This document shows, one piece after another, positions 1 through 8,015 of a DNA stretch of 12,591 nt; position 1 is the first letter of the stretch, and the number at the start of each line of letters is the position of its first letter. The notes under the pieces are model-generated. The model did not search any database. It saw only the letters and a program-made list of their open reading frames with translations, and was not told the origin of the DNA. Made by a program: the position numbers and the translations under genes. Source of the stretch: Cyclobacteriaceae bacterium (GTDB lineage Bacteria > Bacteroidota > Bacteroidia > Cytophagales > Cyclobacteriaceae); NCBI GenBank assembly GCA_025455445.1, contig JALOMN010000015.1, positions 1 through 12,591 on the forward strand, read 5' to 3'.

Positions 1-312
1 CCCTTACTGAAAAGAATGGGATGGGAACAAAAAGGTTTGATTGATGCCAGTGTAACAAGTGATGAAGTGAAACAGGGTAGACCACATCCGGATTTGATTC
101 ATCGAGCCATGGTGCTTACCGGTGTGACGGATGTAACCAGAGTAGCCAAGGTAGGAGATACAATGTCTGATTTACAAGAAGGAACCAATGCTGGCTGCGG
201 ATGGGTGATTGGAGTGACATCGGGGGCATATACACATGAACAACTTGTGGGCGGACCACATACACATTTGATAGACCAGCTGAGTGAGTTAAAGACTATT
301 TTTAATCTGTAG
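1..312 (+). CDS. Phosphonatase-like HAD hydrolase, 3' part only
   Basis: The reading frame is open from base 1 to a TAG at 310-312 and gives the last 103 residues; the true start lies left of the window, and the ATG at 16 is internal. Visible features are VKQGRPHP (residues about 23-30 of the fragment) and the C-terminal HAD motif VGDTMSDLQEG followed by NAGC. The acidic D-x-x-x-D pair of that motif binds Mg2+. An arginine in GRP, where ordinary HAD enzymes carry a lysine, is characteristic of phosphonoacetaldehyde hydrolase (PhnX) and its PhnX-like relatives (TIGR03351). Such enzymes are cytoplasmic and PhnX cleaves the C-P bond of phosphonoacetaldehyde. The nucleophile motif and cap-domain Schiff-base lysine are outside the window, so true phosphonatase activity cannot be confirmed. 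The nearby TIGR03364-type oxidoreductase supports the phosphonate assignment. A generic beta-phosphoglucomutase-like HAD is the alternative. Confidence 0.85.
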   Translation, partial: PLLKRMGWEQKGLIDASVTSDEVKQGRPHPDLIHRAMVLTGVTDVTRVAKVGDTMSDLQEGTNAGCGWVIGVTSGAYTHEQLVGGPHTHLIDQLSELKTIFNL

Positions 313-1624
313 TAAGTAAGCCGGAATTGAAAGGTAGTGCCGAAGTCTGCTTATGTTTCAGTTGAAAGTAAATCATTGAAGACACGATTAATAAGGTGCC
401 CGCTGCACTTATATAATATCCACTGTTGATAAAGAAATTCAACCAACCTACCTGCAGCCCGGTAAATTCTTTGATGTACAATACACTGATGCTGCCCAGG
501 TAACCAAATGCATCGGCCAGGTACATGATAAACCCTACGGTGCCGGTATAGTGAAAGGTGGCTAACATGCGATCAAAAAAGATACTGTTAAACGGTATGT
601 AACCCATATATAAACCGGTGCCGAGTATCACCATCCATTGCGCGGGTGTAATACTGTTATTTTCAAAAAGCAGATTGGCCACTCCGATTAGTATAAATCC
701 TGCCGCGATGATCAGATGATTCATCATCAGGGCAACCTGATTATTTTTTATTAAGATGAGGCCGCACATGCAAGCCAATACGGCTAGTGTAACGGCAATT
801 TCGGTTGTGGTATAGATGGCCGAGTTATTTGTGATACCTACCGATGTCCAGATTTCTGCTGCAAAGTTGTCGCGAAAATCACGGAAAGTAGTGAGCAGCA
901 TATATGCGATGATGAATAAGATGATTCCCGGAAGGAAGGTGAAAATAAATTGTGTTCGCTGGGTACCATTCATCGGCATTCGTTTCGTGCGCAATTTTTC
1001 GTCTTCTGCATTGGGGGCAGGAAGTTTATCGAGAAAGAAGAGGAACGCTAGCAAGGGTATGGTGAACACACATGAGGTTACAAACGGCATCCAATATTCT
1101 GAAGTCCCCAGGTTTTTCATTATCAATGCACCGGCAGATCGCGCAAAACCTGAAGAAAAGATAAAGCTTACGGAAAGTGAAATGCCAAGAATTTCAGTCA
1201 TCCTTCTTCCTTCGAGGTAGCTGAATACCATGCCCCACACTAACCCAAGTGGCAATCCGTTAAAAAATAGAAAAATGATATTGTATGGGGCAGGAATGAT
1301 TGCAAATAAAAACCATGATATACCCGCAATGACAACCATAAGTAAAATACTACTGGTGCGTGTATGTGCCCTCAACTCTGAAATCACTTTGATACCGATA
1401 AATTTAGAGAGTGCATAGCCTGCTACCTGAAAGGTAACAAGCCATACTTTATAACTGATGCCCAGAAATTGAACTCCCTCAAAAGTGGCTACAGCAAATG
1501 TTTTTCGGAAAGCATAAATACACGTGTAAAGCCCAAAGGCAGCTACCGATGCATAGATTGTAAACCAAACCGGATGCAGTTGAGACAACCATTTTGTAAT
1601 GAGGTGTTTTTTAAATGCCGGCAT
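302..1624 (-). CDS. MFS-like membrane carrier, DUF5690 family
   Basis: The protein has about 440 residues and is almost entirely hydrophobic, with twelve segments I can mark as transmembrane helices, beginning HPVWFTIYASVAAFGLY and ending near SAAGTLLIVSSMIYF. A basic loop (DEKLRTKRMP) after the sixth helix is the usual central MFS loop. The N-terminal part containing YAFRKTFAVATFEG resembles the DUF5690 family, an MFS-related group of Bacteroidota with no assigned substrate that I know of. I chose the ATG at 1622-1624: it follows the TAG of the upstream oxidoreductase by one base (TAGCATG), a typical coupled arrangement. An in-frame ATG at 1660 would add 12 residues and overlap the neighbour by 35 bp. 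Co-transcription with the FAD enzyme suggests it imports that enzyme's substrate, perhaps a phosphonate; this is inference. Its 3' end overlaps the convergent HAD gene by 11 bp. Confidence 0.85.
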   Translation of the reverse strand: MPAFKKHLITKWLSQLHPVWFTIYASVAAFGLYTCIYAFRKTFAVATFEGVQFLGISYKVWLVTFQVAGYALSKFIGIKVISELRAHTRTSSILLMVVIAGISWFLFAIIPAPYNIIFLFFNGLPLGLVWGMVFSYLEGRRMTEILGISLSVSFIFSSGFARSAGALIMKNLGTSEYWMPFVTSCVFTIPLLAFLFFLDKLPAPNAEDEKLRTKRMPMNGTQRTQFIFTFLPGIILFIIAYMLLTTFRDFRDNFAAEIWTSVGITNNSAIYTTTEIAVTLAVLACMCGLILIKNNQVALMMNHLIIAAGFILIGVANLLFENNSITPAQWMVILGTGLYMGYIPFNSIFFDRMLATFHYTGTVGFIMYLADAFGYLGSISVLYIKEFTGLQVGWLNFFINSGYYISAAGTLLIVSSMIYFQLKHKQTSALPFNSGLLTTD

Positions 1625-1625
1625 G

Positions 1626-2780
1626 CTAAGAAAATATTCGCTGAATACTCTCTGCAGCATAGCCTGCAGAAGATGTCATACCTTTTCCTCCGATGGCAGT
1701 GCGTATATGTATATTATTATCAATATCAATTTCCACGATGTCTTTTTCAGGATGTTGGGAATAGAATCCTGCCCAGGTGCGTGCGATATTGGAAACATTA
1801 AATTTTACAATCCGCTGTGCTTCATTAAGCATCAGCTTATTGATGGATTCTTTTGTGTCGAAGCCAAGGTCATCATACTTATTCACCGAAGCATATTCGT
1901 GTGAATCGCCTATTATAATCGAACCATCAATTCCTTTTTTAAATAAAATATGGATGCCCCATTTTTTTAGTTCTGTGAGATGTGCAGGTGTGCGGATGGA
2001 TGAAAAGGAGGGGAGTTCTTCAAATGATTCATACCTGCGAATAGTAAGTCCGGTTAAAATATTGCCTTCCAATGCAACCTCTTTCATCGGATAGGTAGCC
2101 ATCATTTGCAGTTTGCTAACTTCAATACCACTATTTCTGAATTGGTCAGGAAAAAGAATTTTAAACTCTGATCCATTGCACACAATTACTTTTTCGGTAA
2201 AAAACACTTCACGTAATTGAGAAATTACATTTACGTGACCTTTCGAAATGATGCAATCAATAATGGTGGTGGCGGGTATATAAATTAAATTTGGAAATTT
2301 TAATGTGCAGTATTTAATCAATGCGTGTATGGTGAAAGAAGGTTCTGCACTTACTTCTTGCGGAAAGAAAATCGCCTCTTTGGAATATTCATTCTGCAGT
2401 GCCGGCCATTTTTTAATACAATCTGATTTGGTAAGCAGGTGTGCTTCATATCCCCGCGCATCCATTACCTGCTTTAATTCATGAATTAGTTTTTGTTCAT
2501 CCTCATCGGAGGCGATATAAACGCTGCCATGCTGTCGAATACCGATGTCATATTCTTTTTGAATTGTTTTATATAACTGTGTACTCGTAACACCGTAATC
2601 AAACCACGAGGATGACATCCCTGAAGGAACCACTTGACCAAAATTGCGGACGGTAGCCTGAGTGGGATATTGATCTTTTTCTACCAGCAACACCCGCATG
2701 CCTCGCGCGGCTGCGTGGTATGCATGCATGGTGCCCAGAATGCCCGCACCTATTACAATTAAATCGTACCTGTGTTTCAT
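1626..2780 (-). CDS. FAD-dependent oxidoreductase, TIGR03364 type (phosphonate-associated)
   Basis: The protein is 384 residues long and DAO/glycine-oxidase-like. The N-terminus carries the FAD Rossmann motif IGAGILG (residues about 10-16) and an acidic residue at the end of the second strand (LLVEKDQ, E34) that would bind the ribose. TVRNFGQVVPSG follows around residue 43, and the C-terminal GGKGMTSSAG segment is the usual FAD-contacting loop. No signal peptide is present, so it should be cytoplasmic. The family (TIGR03364) was defined from its recurrence beside phosphonatase-like HAD hydrolases. From memory, recurrent FAD enzymes of phosphonate clusters have been shown to oxidise aminoethylphosphonate or its N-methyl form to phosphonoacetaldehyde; whether this protein does so is inferred. 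It is first in a leftward operon with the DUF5690 carrier. The ATG at 2778-2780 leaves only KHRYDL before the first strand, so the start is well supported. Confidence 0.88.
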   Translation of the reverse strand: MKHRYDLIVIGAGILGTMHAYHAAARGMRVLLVEKDQYPTQATVRNFGQVVPSGMSSSWFDYGVTSTQLYKTIQKEYDIGIRQHGSVYIASDEDEQKLIHELKQVMDARGYEAHLLTKSDCIKKWPALQNEYSKEAIFFPQEVSAEPSFTIHALIKYCTLKFPNLIYIPATTIIDCIISKGHVNVISQLREVFFTEKVIVCNGSEFKILFPDQFRNSGIEVSKLQMMATYPMKEVALEGNILTGLTIRRYESFEELPSFSSIRTPAHLTELKKWGIHILFKKGIDGSIIIGDSHEYASVNKYDDLGFDTKESINKLMLNEAQRIVKFNVSNIARTWAGFYSQHPEKDIVEIDIDNNIHIRTAIGGKGMTSSAGYAAESIQRIFS

Positions 2781-2832
2781 CGAAAAAATTGAACGGCAAG
2801 GTGACTCGCCAATATTAATTTATCATGTAGTT

Positions 2833-2862
2833 CAATTTTATCTTCCTGTTAACTTATTGCAA
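2833..2862 (-). promoter_or_regulatory. Candidate promoter for the FAD oxidoreductase / DUF5690 unit
   Basis: Read on the minus strand, TTG (2862-2860) is followed by 19 bases and TAAAATTG (2840-2833), one mismatch from the Bacteroidota -7 element TAnnTTTG. Transcription would begin near 2826, leaving a leader of roughly 45 bases before the ATG at 2780. The match is short and could be chance in A/T-rich DNA. Confidence 0.35.
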
Positions 2863-2934
2863 CCGATATCAACATTTTGTGATCTGTCGATCCCTTTTTT
2901 CATAGTTGTTTCCGAATTGTTAAGTCGCAATGCA

Positions 2935-2964
2935 TTGATAATAGAATGGTTGCGTGAAGATTTG
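2935..2964 (+). promoter_or_regulatory. Candidate promoter for the SusC operon
   Basis: TTG (2935-2937) is followed by 19 bases and AAGATTTG (2957-2964), one mismatch from TAnnTTTG. The spacing equals that of the minus-strand candidate. It would give a leader of about 140 bases containing the palindrome at 3011-3024. An alternative -7-like CAAATTTG at 3064-3071 lacks a TTG at the right distance. Confidence 0.3.
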
Positions 2965-3010
2965 GTGTATGGATTTTAATTCCCTGTTAAAATTCATCGA
3001 CTAATCATCC

Positions 3011-3024
3011 ATCCGTTAACGGAT
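3011..3024. repeat. Perfect 14-bp palindrome, possible operator
   Basis: ATCCGTTAACGGAT reads identically on both strands. It lies 89 bp before the SusC start and downstream of the promoter candidate, so a dimeric regulator bound there could block transcription. No regulator gene is in the window. As RNA it could form only a short hairpin, and no T-run follows, so it is not a terminator. Confidence 0.4.
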
Positions 3025-3112
3025 TCATAATTTTCAACTAACCCTCACGAGATGCTATTGATTCAAATTTGTTGCGTCAATATTCTAAACAGAATAAAAT
3101 CAAACCAAACCT

Positions 3113-6100
3113 ATGAATCAAAATTTACCAATCACGCAAAAGCCATCAGGTGGAAGAGTGATGCTCATGGCATCGCTCCTTTTACTCGCGATGGTGTTGG
3201 TCATTCCGATGGCCAATGCCCAGATCTCCGTATCCGGAAAAGTTACATCCTCAGAGGATCAAAGTCCTATTCCGGGTGTGAACATTCTTTTGAAAGGAAC
3301 CACACAAGGTACCATTACCGATGCCACAGGTTCTTTTACATTAGCTGTGAATACAAACAGCGATGTGCTAATCTTTTCTTTTATCGGCTATGAAACCCGT
3401 GAAGTGGCAGTGAATGGCCGCACATCTATTGATGTTTCTTTGGCGGCAGATGCCACGCAACTATCAGAGGTAGTGGTTACGGCCTTGGGTATCGAAAAGA
3501 ATAAATCGCAGATCGGCTATGCATTGCAGGATGTAAAGGGCGATGCGCTTGTGAAAGCACGCGATCCAAACCCTATTAATAATCTTACCGGCAAGGTAGC
3601 GGGTTTAACCGTTGCAGCTTCTCCTGAATTACTGGGTAGTCCAGGAATTTACCTTCGTGGTCGTGAGCCTTTATTTGTTGTGGATGGTGTGCCGATTCAA
3701 TCTGATACCTGGAACATCAGCCCGGATGATATTGAAAGCTATTCCATTTTGAAAGGTCCTTCTGCATCTGCGTTGTATGGTTCACGCGGGCAATATGGTG
3801 CGATTGTAATCACTACCAAGAAAGGCTCAAAGGATAAGCGTGGAATTTCGGTTGACTTTAATAGTTCATTTCTGGTAGAGAACGGATTTATCGCTATTCC
3901 AAAAGTTCAGGATGAGTATGGCCCTGGTGATCATGGTCGTTATGCATTTGGCGATGGAAGAGGTGCCGGTGTAAACGATTCTGATTATGACATCTGGGGA
4001 CCTAAGTTTGAAGGACAATTAATTCCGCAGTATAATGGTGTGGTAGATCCTAACAACACCTATACTACTACCTGGCCCAGTGGTGGAACATATACTGGAA
4101 ATATTATTCCAACTCCGTGGACAGCGAAAGGCAAAGACAACCTCACCCGTTTCTTGCGTCCTGGTTTGATTAGCACCAATAATATTGCTGTATCAGCTAG
4201 CGGTGCGAATTATGATATCCGTTTTTCAACTTCGTATAATTATCAGCAAGGCATGGTGCCAAATACACAGTTGAATTCAAATAACTTCAATATTTCTGCG
4301 GGTGTTGATTTATCTCCTAAAGTGCGATTTGAAACTAATATCAATTACAACAAGCAGTACACCGACAATATACCGGATGTCAACTATGGCCCGAACAGCT
4401 TAATATATAATATGATTTTGTGGGGTGGCGCTGACTGGAGTGTGGATGAAATGAAAAATTACTGGCAACCAGGCAAAGAAGGCGTGCAACAAATCTATGC
4501 AGATTACACGCGCTATAACAATCCTTGGTTTATGGCCCAGGAATGGTTGCGCGGACATCAAAAGACTGATACCTATGGCTACATGTCATTGAATTGGGAA
4601 ATCGCAAAAGGTTTAGAGTTGCTGGGACGTACACAGATAAACTCTTATAATATCTTCAGAAGTGAAAAATTCCCTTATTCAGGAACTACGTATGGAAGAG
4701 AGCAGGCGAAAGGAGATTACAGAGAGGATAAGCGCACACTATTTGAAAACAACACTGATTTTCTTTTGTCGCTTAATAAAGAGCTATCAAGCAATTTTAA
4801 ATTGAAAGCTTCTTTGGGCGGAAACTTGCGCTCATTTATTTATAACTCAAGTTATGGAACCACCGACTATCTGAACGTGCCGGGCTGGTATAACTTTGCC
4901 AACTCACTAAACCCGGTGCGCAATTTCAATTTTGAAGCGCCTATGTCTGTGTTGAGTGGTTATGGTTTTGCAGATCTTACCTTCAAAAATTATCTCACAC
5001 TTTCTGTAACCGGCAGAGTTGACAAACACTCTACATTACCGGAGTCAAACAATAAATATTTTTATCCTTCAGTTGGCTTAAGTGCTGTGATTTCAGAAAT
5101 GATAAAATTCCCTGCGCCTATATCATATTTCCGAGTACGTGGATCTTATGCAAACGTGGGTAGTGCATTAACTTCTTCGGTAGTAGGCCCTGTCCCTTCT
5201 ATCTCTATTACGGGTAATCCACTAGGCTATGGTTCAACTTATTTATCTCCTTATGGCGGACCTTCTTATATCAATGCTCCGGTGTATAGCACTCAGTTAT
5301 TATATAACAATCAACCTGCAGCATTTTATACAAATGCCATTACTAACCCGAATTTAGAGCCCAGTTTCAGTTCGGCATGGGAAACAGGTTTTGATTTGAA
5401 GTTATTGAAAGATCGCATAGGCTTGGATTTCACCTATTTCGAAAGTCTGGATGGTCCTGGAATTTATAACCTGCCTATCTCAGAAGCATCTGGCTATACT
5501 ACTGCTATTGTGAATGGTATTAAAACTGAACGCAGAGGAATGGAAATTGTATTGAATGCAAATGCAGTCAACTCCCCTTCCGGATTCCGTTGGGATATCG
5601 CAGTAAACTGGTCAACATTTAAAGAATATGTAAATGAGATTTATGGTGATATCGCTAACTACACACAATTCATACAGGTAGGTGAGCGTATCGATCAGAT
5701 TTGGGGAAGTGCGCTGGTGCGTAAATCAGATGGAACTCCTATCATCGGTTCAGACGGACGCGCCATTCCTATTTCATCCATCAATGGAAATGCACGGAGA
5801 TTCTTGGGATATGCCAACCCCGATTGGTCATATGGTATCAACAACGTGTTGAGTTATAAAAACTTTTCATTCAGCTTCCAGTTTGATGGTCGCGTAGGTG
5901 GCCGCATTGAAGACTACGTGCAAAAGCAAACCTTCCGTGGTGGTCGTCACATTGCTACTGTGCAGGGTGAAATGGGTGAAGCGCGCTACCAGGATTACTT
6001 GGGTGTGAAATCATATGTAGGTGAAGGTGTGAATCTTACTTCTGGTTCTATCAAAATCGATCAGGAAGGTAATATTACCAACGAAAGTGAGTTGACGTTC

Positions 6101-6412
6101 AATTCAGGTAATACGAATGCCACCTTCTTGCAGGATTGGATCAGCCGTTACTACAATACCAATGAGACCAATATGATCAGCCGCACCTTCAGTAAACTAA
6201 GAGAAGTTATTTTCACTTATAACATTCCTTCTTCTGCGCTGTCAAAGACTTTTATCAATCGCGCCAGTGTATCATTTGTAGGAAGAAACCTCTTATACTT
6301 TGCTGAGAAGAAAGATATTGATATCGAACAGTATGGCGGCTATGAAGGTGGTTCGGGCTTGCAAACACCTACTACCCGCAGATATGGTTTAAATCTTAAC
6401 ATCACGTTTTAA
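3113..6412 (+). CDS. SusC/RagA-family TonB-dependent outer-membrane transporter
   Basis: At 1099 residues this is a full-length SusC-like protein. A signal peptide ends at ANA|Q (residue 36). Next comes a carboxypeptidase-D-like domain (about 38-110) with PGVNILLKGTTQGTITDATG, then a TonB-box-like LSEVVVTALG (117-126). The plug (about 135-240) contains LRGREPLFVVDGVPI and ILKGPSASALYGSRGQYGA, and a long aromatic-rich beta-barrel ends in NITF with a terminal phenylalanine. It would use proton-motive force passed by TonB to import a ligand bound by its SusD partner, encoded 10 bases downstream. The plug stretch between LRG and PLFVVDG is shorter than in many SusC proteins. The substrate cannot be read from sequence; the neighbouring phosphoesterases suggest a phosphorylated compound rather than a plain glycan. 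The start is supported by the signal peptide and the A-rich leader. Confidence 0.95.
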   Translation: MNQNLPITQKPSGGRVMLMASLLLLAMVLVIPMANAQISVSGKVTSSEDQSPIPGVNILLKGTTQGTITDATGSFTLAVNTNSDVLIFSFIGYETREVAVNGRTSIDVSLAADATQLSEVVVTALGIEKNKSQIGYALQDVKGDALVKARDPNPINNLTGKVAGLTVAASPELLGSPGIYLRGREPLFVVDGVPIQSDTWNISPDDIESYSILKGPSASALYGSRGQYGAIVITTKKGSKDKRGISVDFNSSFLVENGFIAIPKVQDEYGPGDHGRYAFGDGRGAGVNDSDYDIWGPKFEGQLIPQYNGVVDPNNTYTTTWPSGGTYTGNIIPTPWTAKGKDNLTRFLRPGLISTNNIAVSASGANYDIRFSTSYNYQQGMVPNTQLNSNNFNISAGVDLSPKVRFETNINYNKQYTDNIPDVNYGPNSLIYNMILWGGADWSVDEMKNYWQPGKEGVQQIYADYTRYNNPWFMAQEWLRGHQKTDTYGYMSLNWEIAKGLELLGRTQINSYNIFRSEKFPYSGTTYGREQAKGDYREDKRTLFENNTDFLLSLNKELSSNFKLKASLGGNLRSFIYNSSYGTTDYLNVPGWYNFANSLNPVRNFNFEAPMSVLSGYGFADLTFKNYLTLSVTGRVDKHSTLPESNNKYFYPSVGLSAVISEMIKFPAPISYFRVRGSYANVGSALTSSVVGPVPSISITGNPLGYGSTYLSPYGGPSYINAPVYSTQLLYNNQPAAFYTNAITNPNLEPSFSSAWETGFDLKLLKDRIGLDFTYFESLDGPGIYNLPISEASGYTTAIVNGIKTERRGMEIVLNANAVNSPSGFRWDIAVNWSTFKEYVNEIYGDIANYTQFIQVGERIDQIWGSALVRKSDGTPIIGSDGRAIPISSINGNARRFLGYANPDWSYGINNVLSYKNFSFSFQFDGRVGGRIEDYVQKQTFRGGRHIATVQGEMGEARYQDYLGVKSYVGEGVNLTSGSIKIDQEGNITNESELTFNSGNTNATFLQDWISRYYNTNETNMISRTFSKLREVIFTYNIPSSALSKTFINRASVSFVGRNLLYFAEKKDIDIEQYGGYEGGSGLQTPTTRRYGLNLNITF

Positions 6413-6422
6413 CTAATTGTCT

Positions 6423-7973
6423 ATGAAAATCACTAAAAATATATTGATGGCATTGCTGGCATTGCTTGTGTTGAATGCATGCCAGGATTATGCAGAGCTT
6501 GAAAAAAATGAAAACCGACCTAATGCAGTTCCAGCCGGGTTGGTATTGAATGGTGTGCTAAACGATTTAACCGAAAGACCCTGGTCACTTGAGCATCGCC
6601 AGAATCAGTTCTGGTGCTGCAACTATAACTACTATGGCACGAATGAATATTGGGCTTCGGCTACCTTAAACTTCATGACATTAAAGAATGTAGTGAAGAT
6701 GGAAGAAGAAGCCAAGAGCTCCGGTGCGGGTGATGTAAACCCTTATTCTGCTTTGGGTAAGTTTATGCGCGCCTACTTTTATGTGCGGATGACGCAGCGC
6801 GTGGGTGATCTTCCATTGGCTGCAGCTCTGCAGGGTTTGGAAAATATTGAACCAGCTTATGATACTCAAAAGAGTATTTACATCTCGGTGTTGGATTGGT
6901 TAGAGCAGGCTAATAACGACCTGGCTCAACTGATAGCAGAAAATAACCGCACGTTATCTGGCGACTTCTATTACAATAATGATCTTACCAAATGGCGTAA
7001 AGCGATTAACTCATTTAAGTTACGTGTGCTTATCAGCTTAAGTAAAAAGGATACCGATGCTGAGTTAAATGTGAAAGGCAAATTTGCTGCGATGGTAAAT
7101 GACCCGGCAAAATATCCGCTCATGACCAGTCTGGCAGATAACCTGGAGTACAGGTATAATGGCACTACCAACTTGTATCCAACCAATCCGGGTAACCGTG
7201 GCTTTGATAAAAATCGTTACAACATGGCAGCCACTTATATTGATTTATTAAAAGTCTACAATGATCCGCGTGTTTTTGTGGTTGCTAATCCTGCAAAGAA
7301 AAAGATCAATGAAGGTGTATTACCCAACGACTTTGCTGCATATGTGGGTGCAAGCTCAGGCGAAAGCTTAGATAACATGTCCAGCAAAGCAGGTGTAGGT
7401 GAATACTCTTTCGCGAACCAAAAGAGATACTACAGCACCTTTGCAGGTTATGAACCCGGTGTGCAAATGAGTTATGCAGAGTTATGTTTTAACATGGCCG
7501 AAGGTATTAATCGCGGATGGGCAACCGGTGATGCGGCACAATGGTATCAGAATGGAATTAAAGCTTCCATGCAATATTATGGTATAGCAGAAGGTACGGT
7601 AATACAAATCACTGAACCTGATAATGACCTGGTCATTGGTACTTACACTGCCAGTGTAAACGATTACTTAAATCAGGCATCGGTAGTCTATGCAGGAAAT
7701 AATGCAAATGGTTTAAAGCAGATACTTGAACAAAAATATCTTGCCTTCTTCCAGCAGGCTGGCCAGGAAGCATATTTTAACTTCCGCAGAACAGGAATTC
7801 CGGCTTTCTTAACCGGACCAGGCACAGGTAACAATGGCGTGATTCCTAAAAGATGGTTATATCCACGAGCAGAGTCAGTTAATAACGGTTCAAATTATGA
7901 GAAGGCGGTTTCAGATCAGTTTGGCACTGCCGGAGATAATCTCAATTCAGAATTGTGGCTTAATAAGAATTAG
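6423..7973 (+). CDS. SusD/RagB-family lipoprotein, SusD-like_2 type
   Basis: The 516-residue protein starts with a lipoprotein signal peptide whose lipobox is LNAC (Cys20), followed by an acidic stretch (QDYAELEKNE) consistent with surface display. The body is helix-rich. The C-terminal FNFRRTGIPAF, then PKRWLYPRAESVNNGSNY, are typical of the SusD-like_2 branch (PF12771). It should form the ligand-binding lid over the SusC barrel encoded just upstream. I chose the ATG at 6423; a TTG at 6417 would add two residues but has no advantage. The gene begins 10 bases after the SusC stop and ends at TAG 7971-7973, 17 bases before an intrinsic terminator. An adjacent cysteine pair (WCCNY, residues 65-66) is unusual for the family and might form or block a disulfide. 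Ligand unknown. Confidence 0.93.
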   Translation: MKITKNILMALLALLVLNACQDYAELEKNENRPNAVPAGLVLNGVLNDLTERPWSLEHRQNQFWCCNYNYYGTNEYWASATLNFMTLKNVVKMEEEAKSSGAGDVNPYSALGKFMRAYFYVRMTQRVGDLPLAAALQGLENIEPAYDTQKSIYISVLDWLEQANNDLAQLIAENNRTLSGDFYYNNDLTKWRKAINSFKLRVLISLSKKDTDAELNVKGKFAAMVNDPAKYPLMTSLADNLEYRYNGTTNLYPTNPGNRGFDKNRYNMAATYIDLLKVYNDPRVFVVANPAKKKINEGVLPNDFAAYVGASSGESLDNMSSKAGVGEYSFANQKRYYSTFAGYEPGVQMSYAELCFNMAEGINRGWATGDAAQWYQNGIKASMQYYGIAEGTVIQITEPDNDLVIGTYTASVNDYLNQASVVYAGNNANGLKQILEQKYLAFFQQAGQEAYFNFRRTGIPAFLTGPGTGNNGVIPKRWLYPRAESVNNGSNYEKAVSDQFGTAGDNLNSELWLNKN

Positions 7974-7990
7974 GGTAGTTGCATAGGGTT

Positions 7991-8015
7991 AGCCCCCGCA
8001 AGGGGGCTTTTTTTT
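7991..8015 (+). terminator. Strong rho-independent terminator after the SusCD pair
   Basis: A 7-bp perfect stem (AGCCCCC with GGGGGCT) closes a GCAA tetraloop of the stable GNRA class and runs directly into eight T residues (8008-8015). The phosphatase ATG lies only 15 bases beyond the T-run, so the hairpin either ends the SusCD transcript completely or acts as a partial attenuator for the next genes. Confidence 0.92.

Larger units (their letters stand above)
2781..3112. other. Divergent intergenic region (332 bp)
   Basis: This region separates the leftward FAD-oxidoreductase operon from the rightward SusC gene. I see no convincing gene in it: the short open frames on either strand run into the flanking genes in other frames and show no protein-like features. 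It holds one promoter-like sequence for each direction, a perfect 14-bp palindrome, and four GTTAA motifs on the plus strand (at about 2848, 2919, 2986 and 3015). The last 20 bases before the SusC start are A-rich without a Shine-Dalgarno sequence, as usual in Bacteroidota. Confidence 0.7.

Noticed and set aside
816..1220. 134-residue plus-strand open frame
   Set aside because: It lies wholly antisense inside the DUF5690 carrier gene, whose twelve-helix protein is clearly the real product; the open frame has no recognisable domain.
1469..2094. Three overlapping plus-strand open frames of 101-110 residues
   Set aside because: They are antisense to the carrier/oxidoreductase junction and the oxidoreductase, and their translations show no protein-like features.
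2698..2979. 93-residue plus-strand open frame entering the divergent intergenic region
   Set aside because: Its first third is antisense to the FAD-binding motif of the oxidoreductase, and it has no leader, domain or signal peptide.
3052..3393. 113-residue plus-strand open frame starting 61 bases before the SusC start
   Set aside because: Most of it overlaps the SusC signal peptide and carboxypeptidase-like domain in another frame, and the translation looks random.
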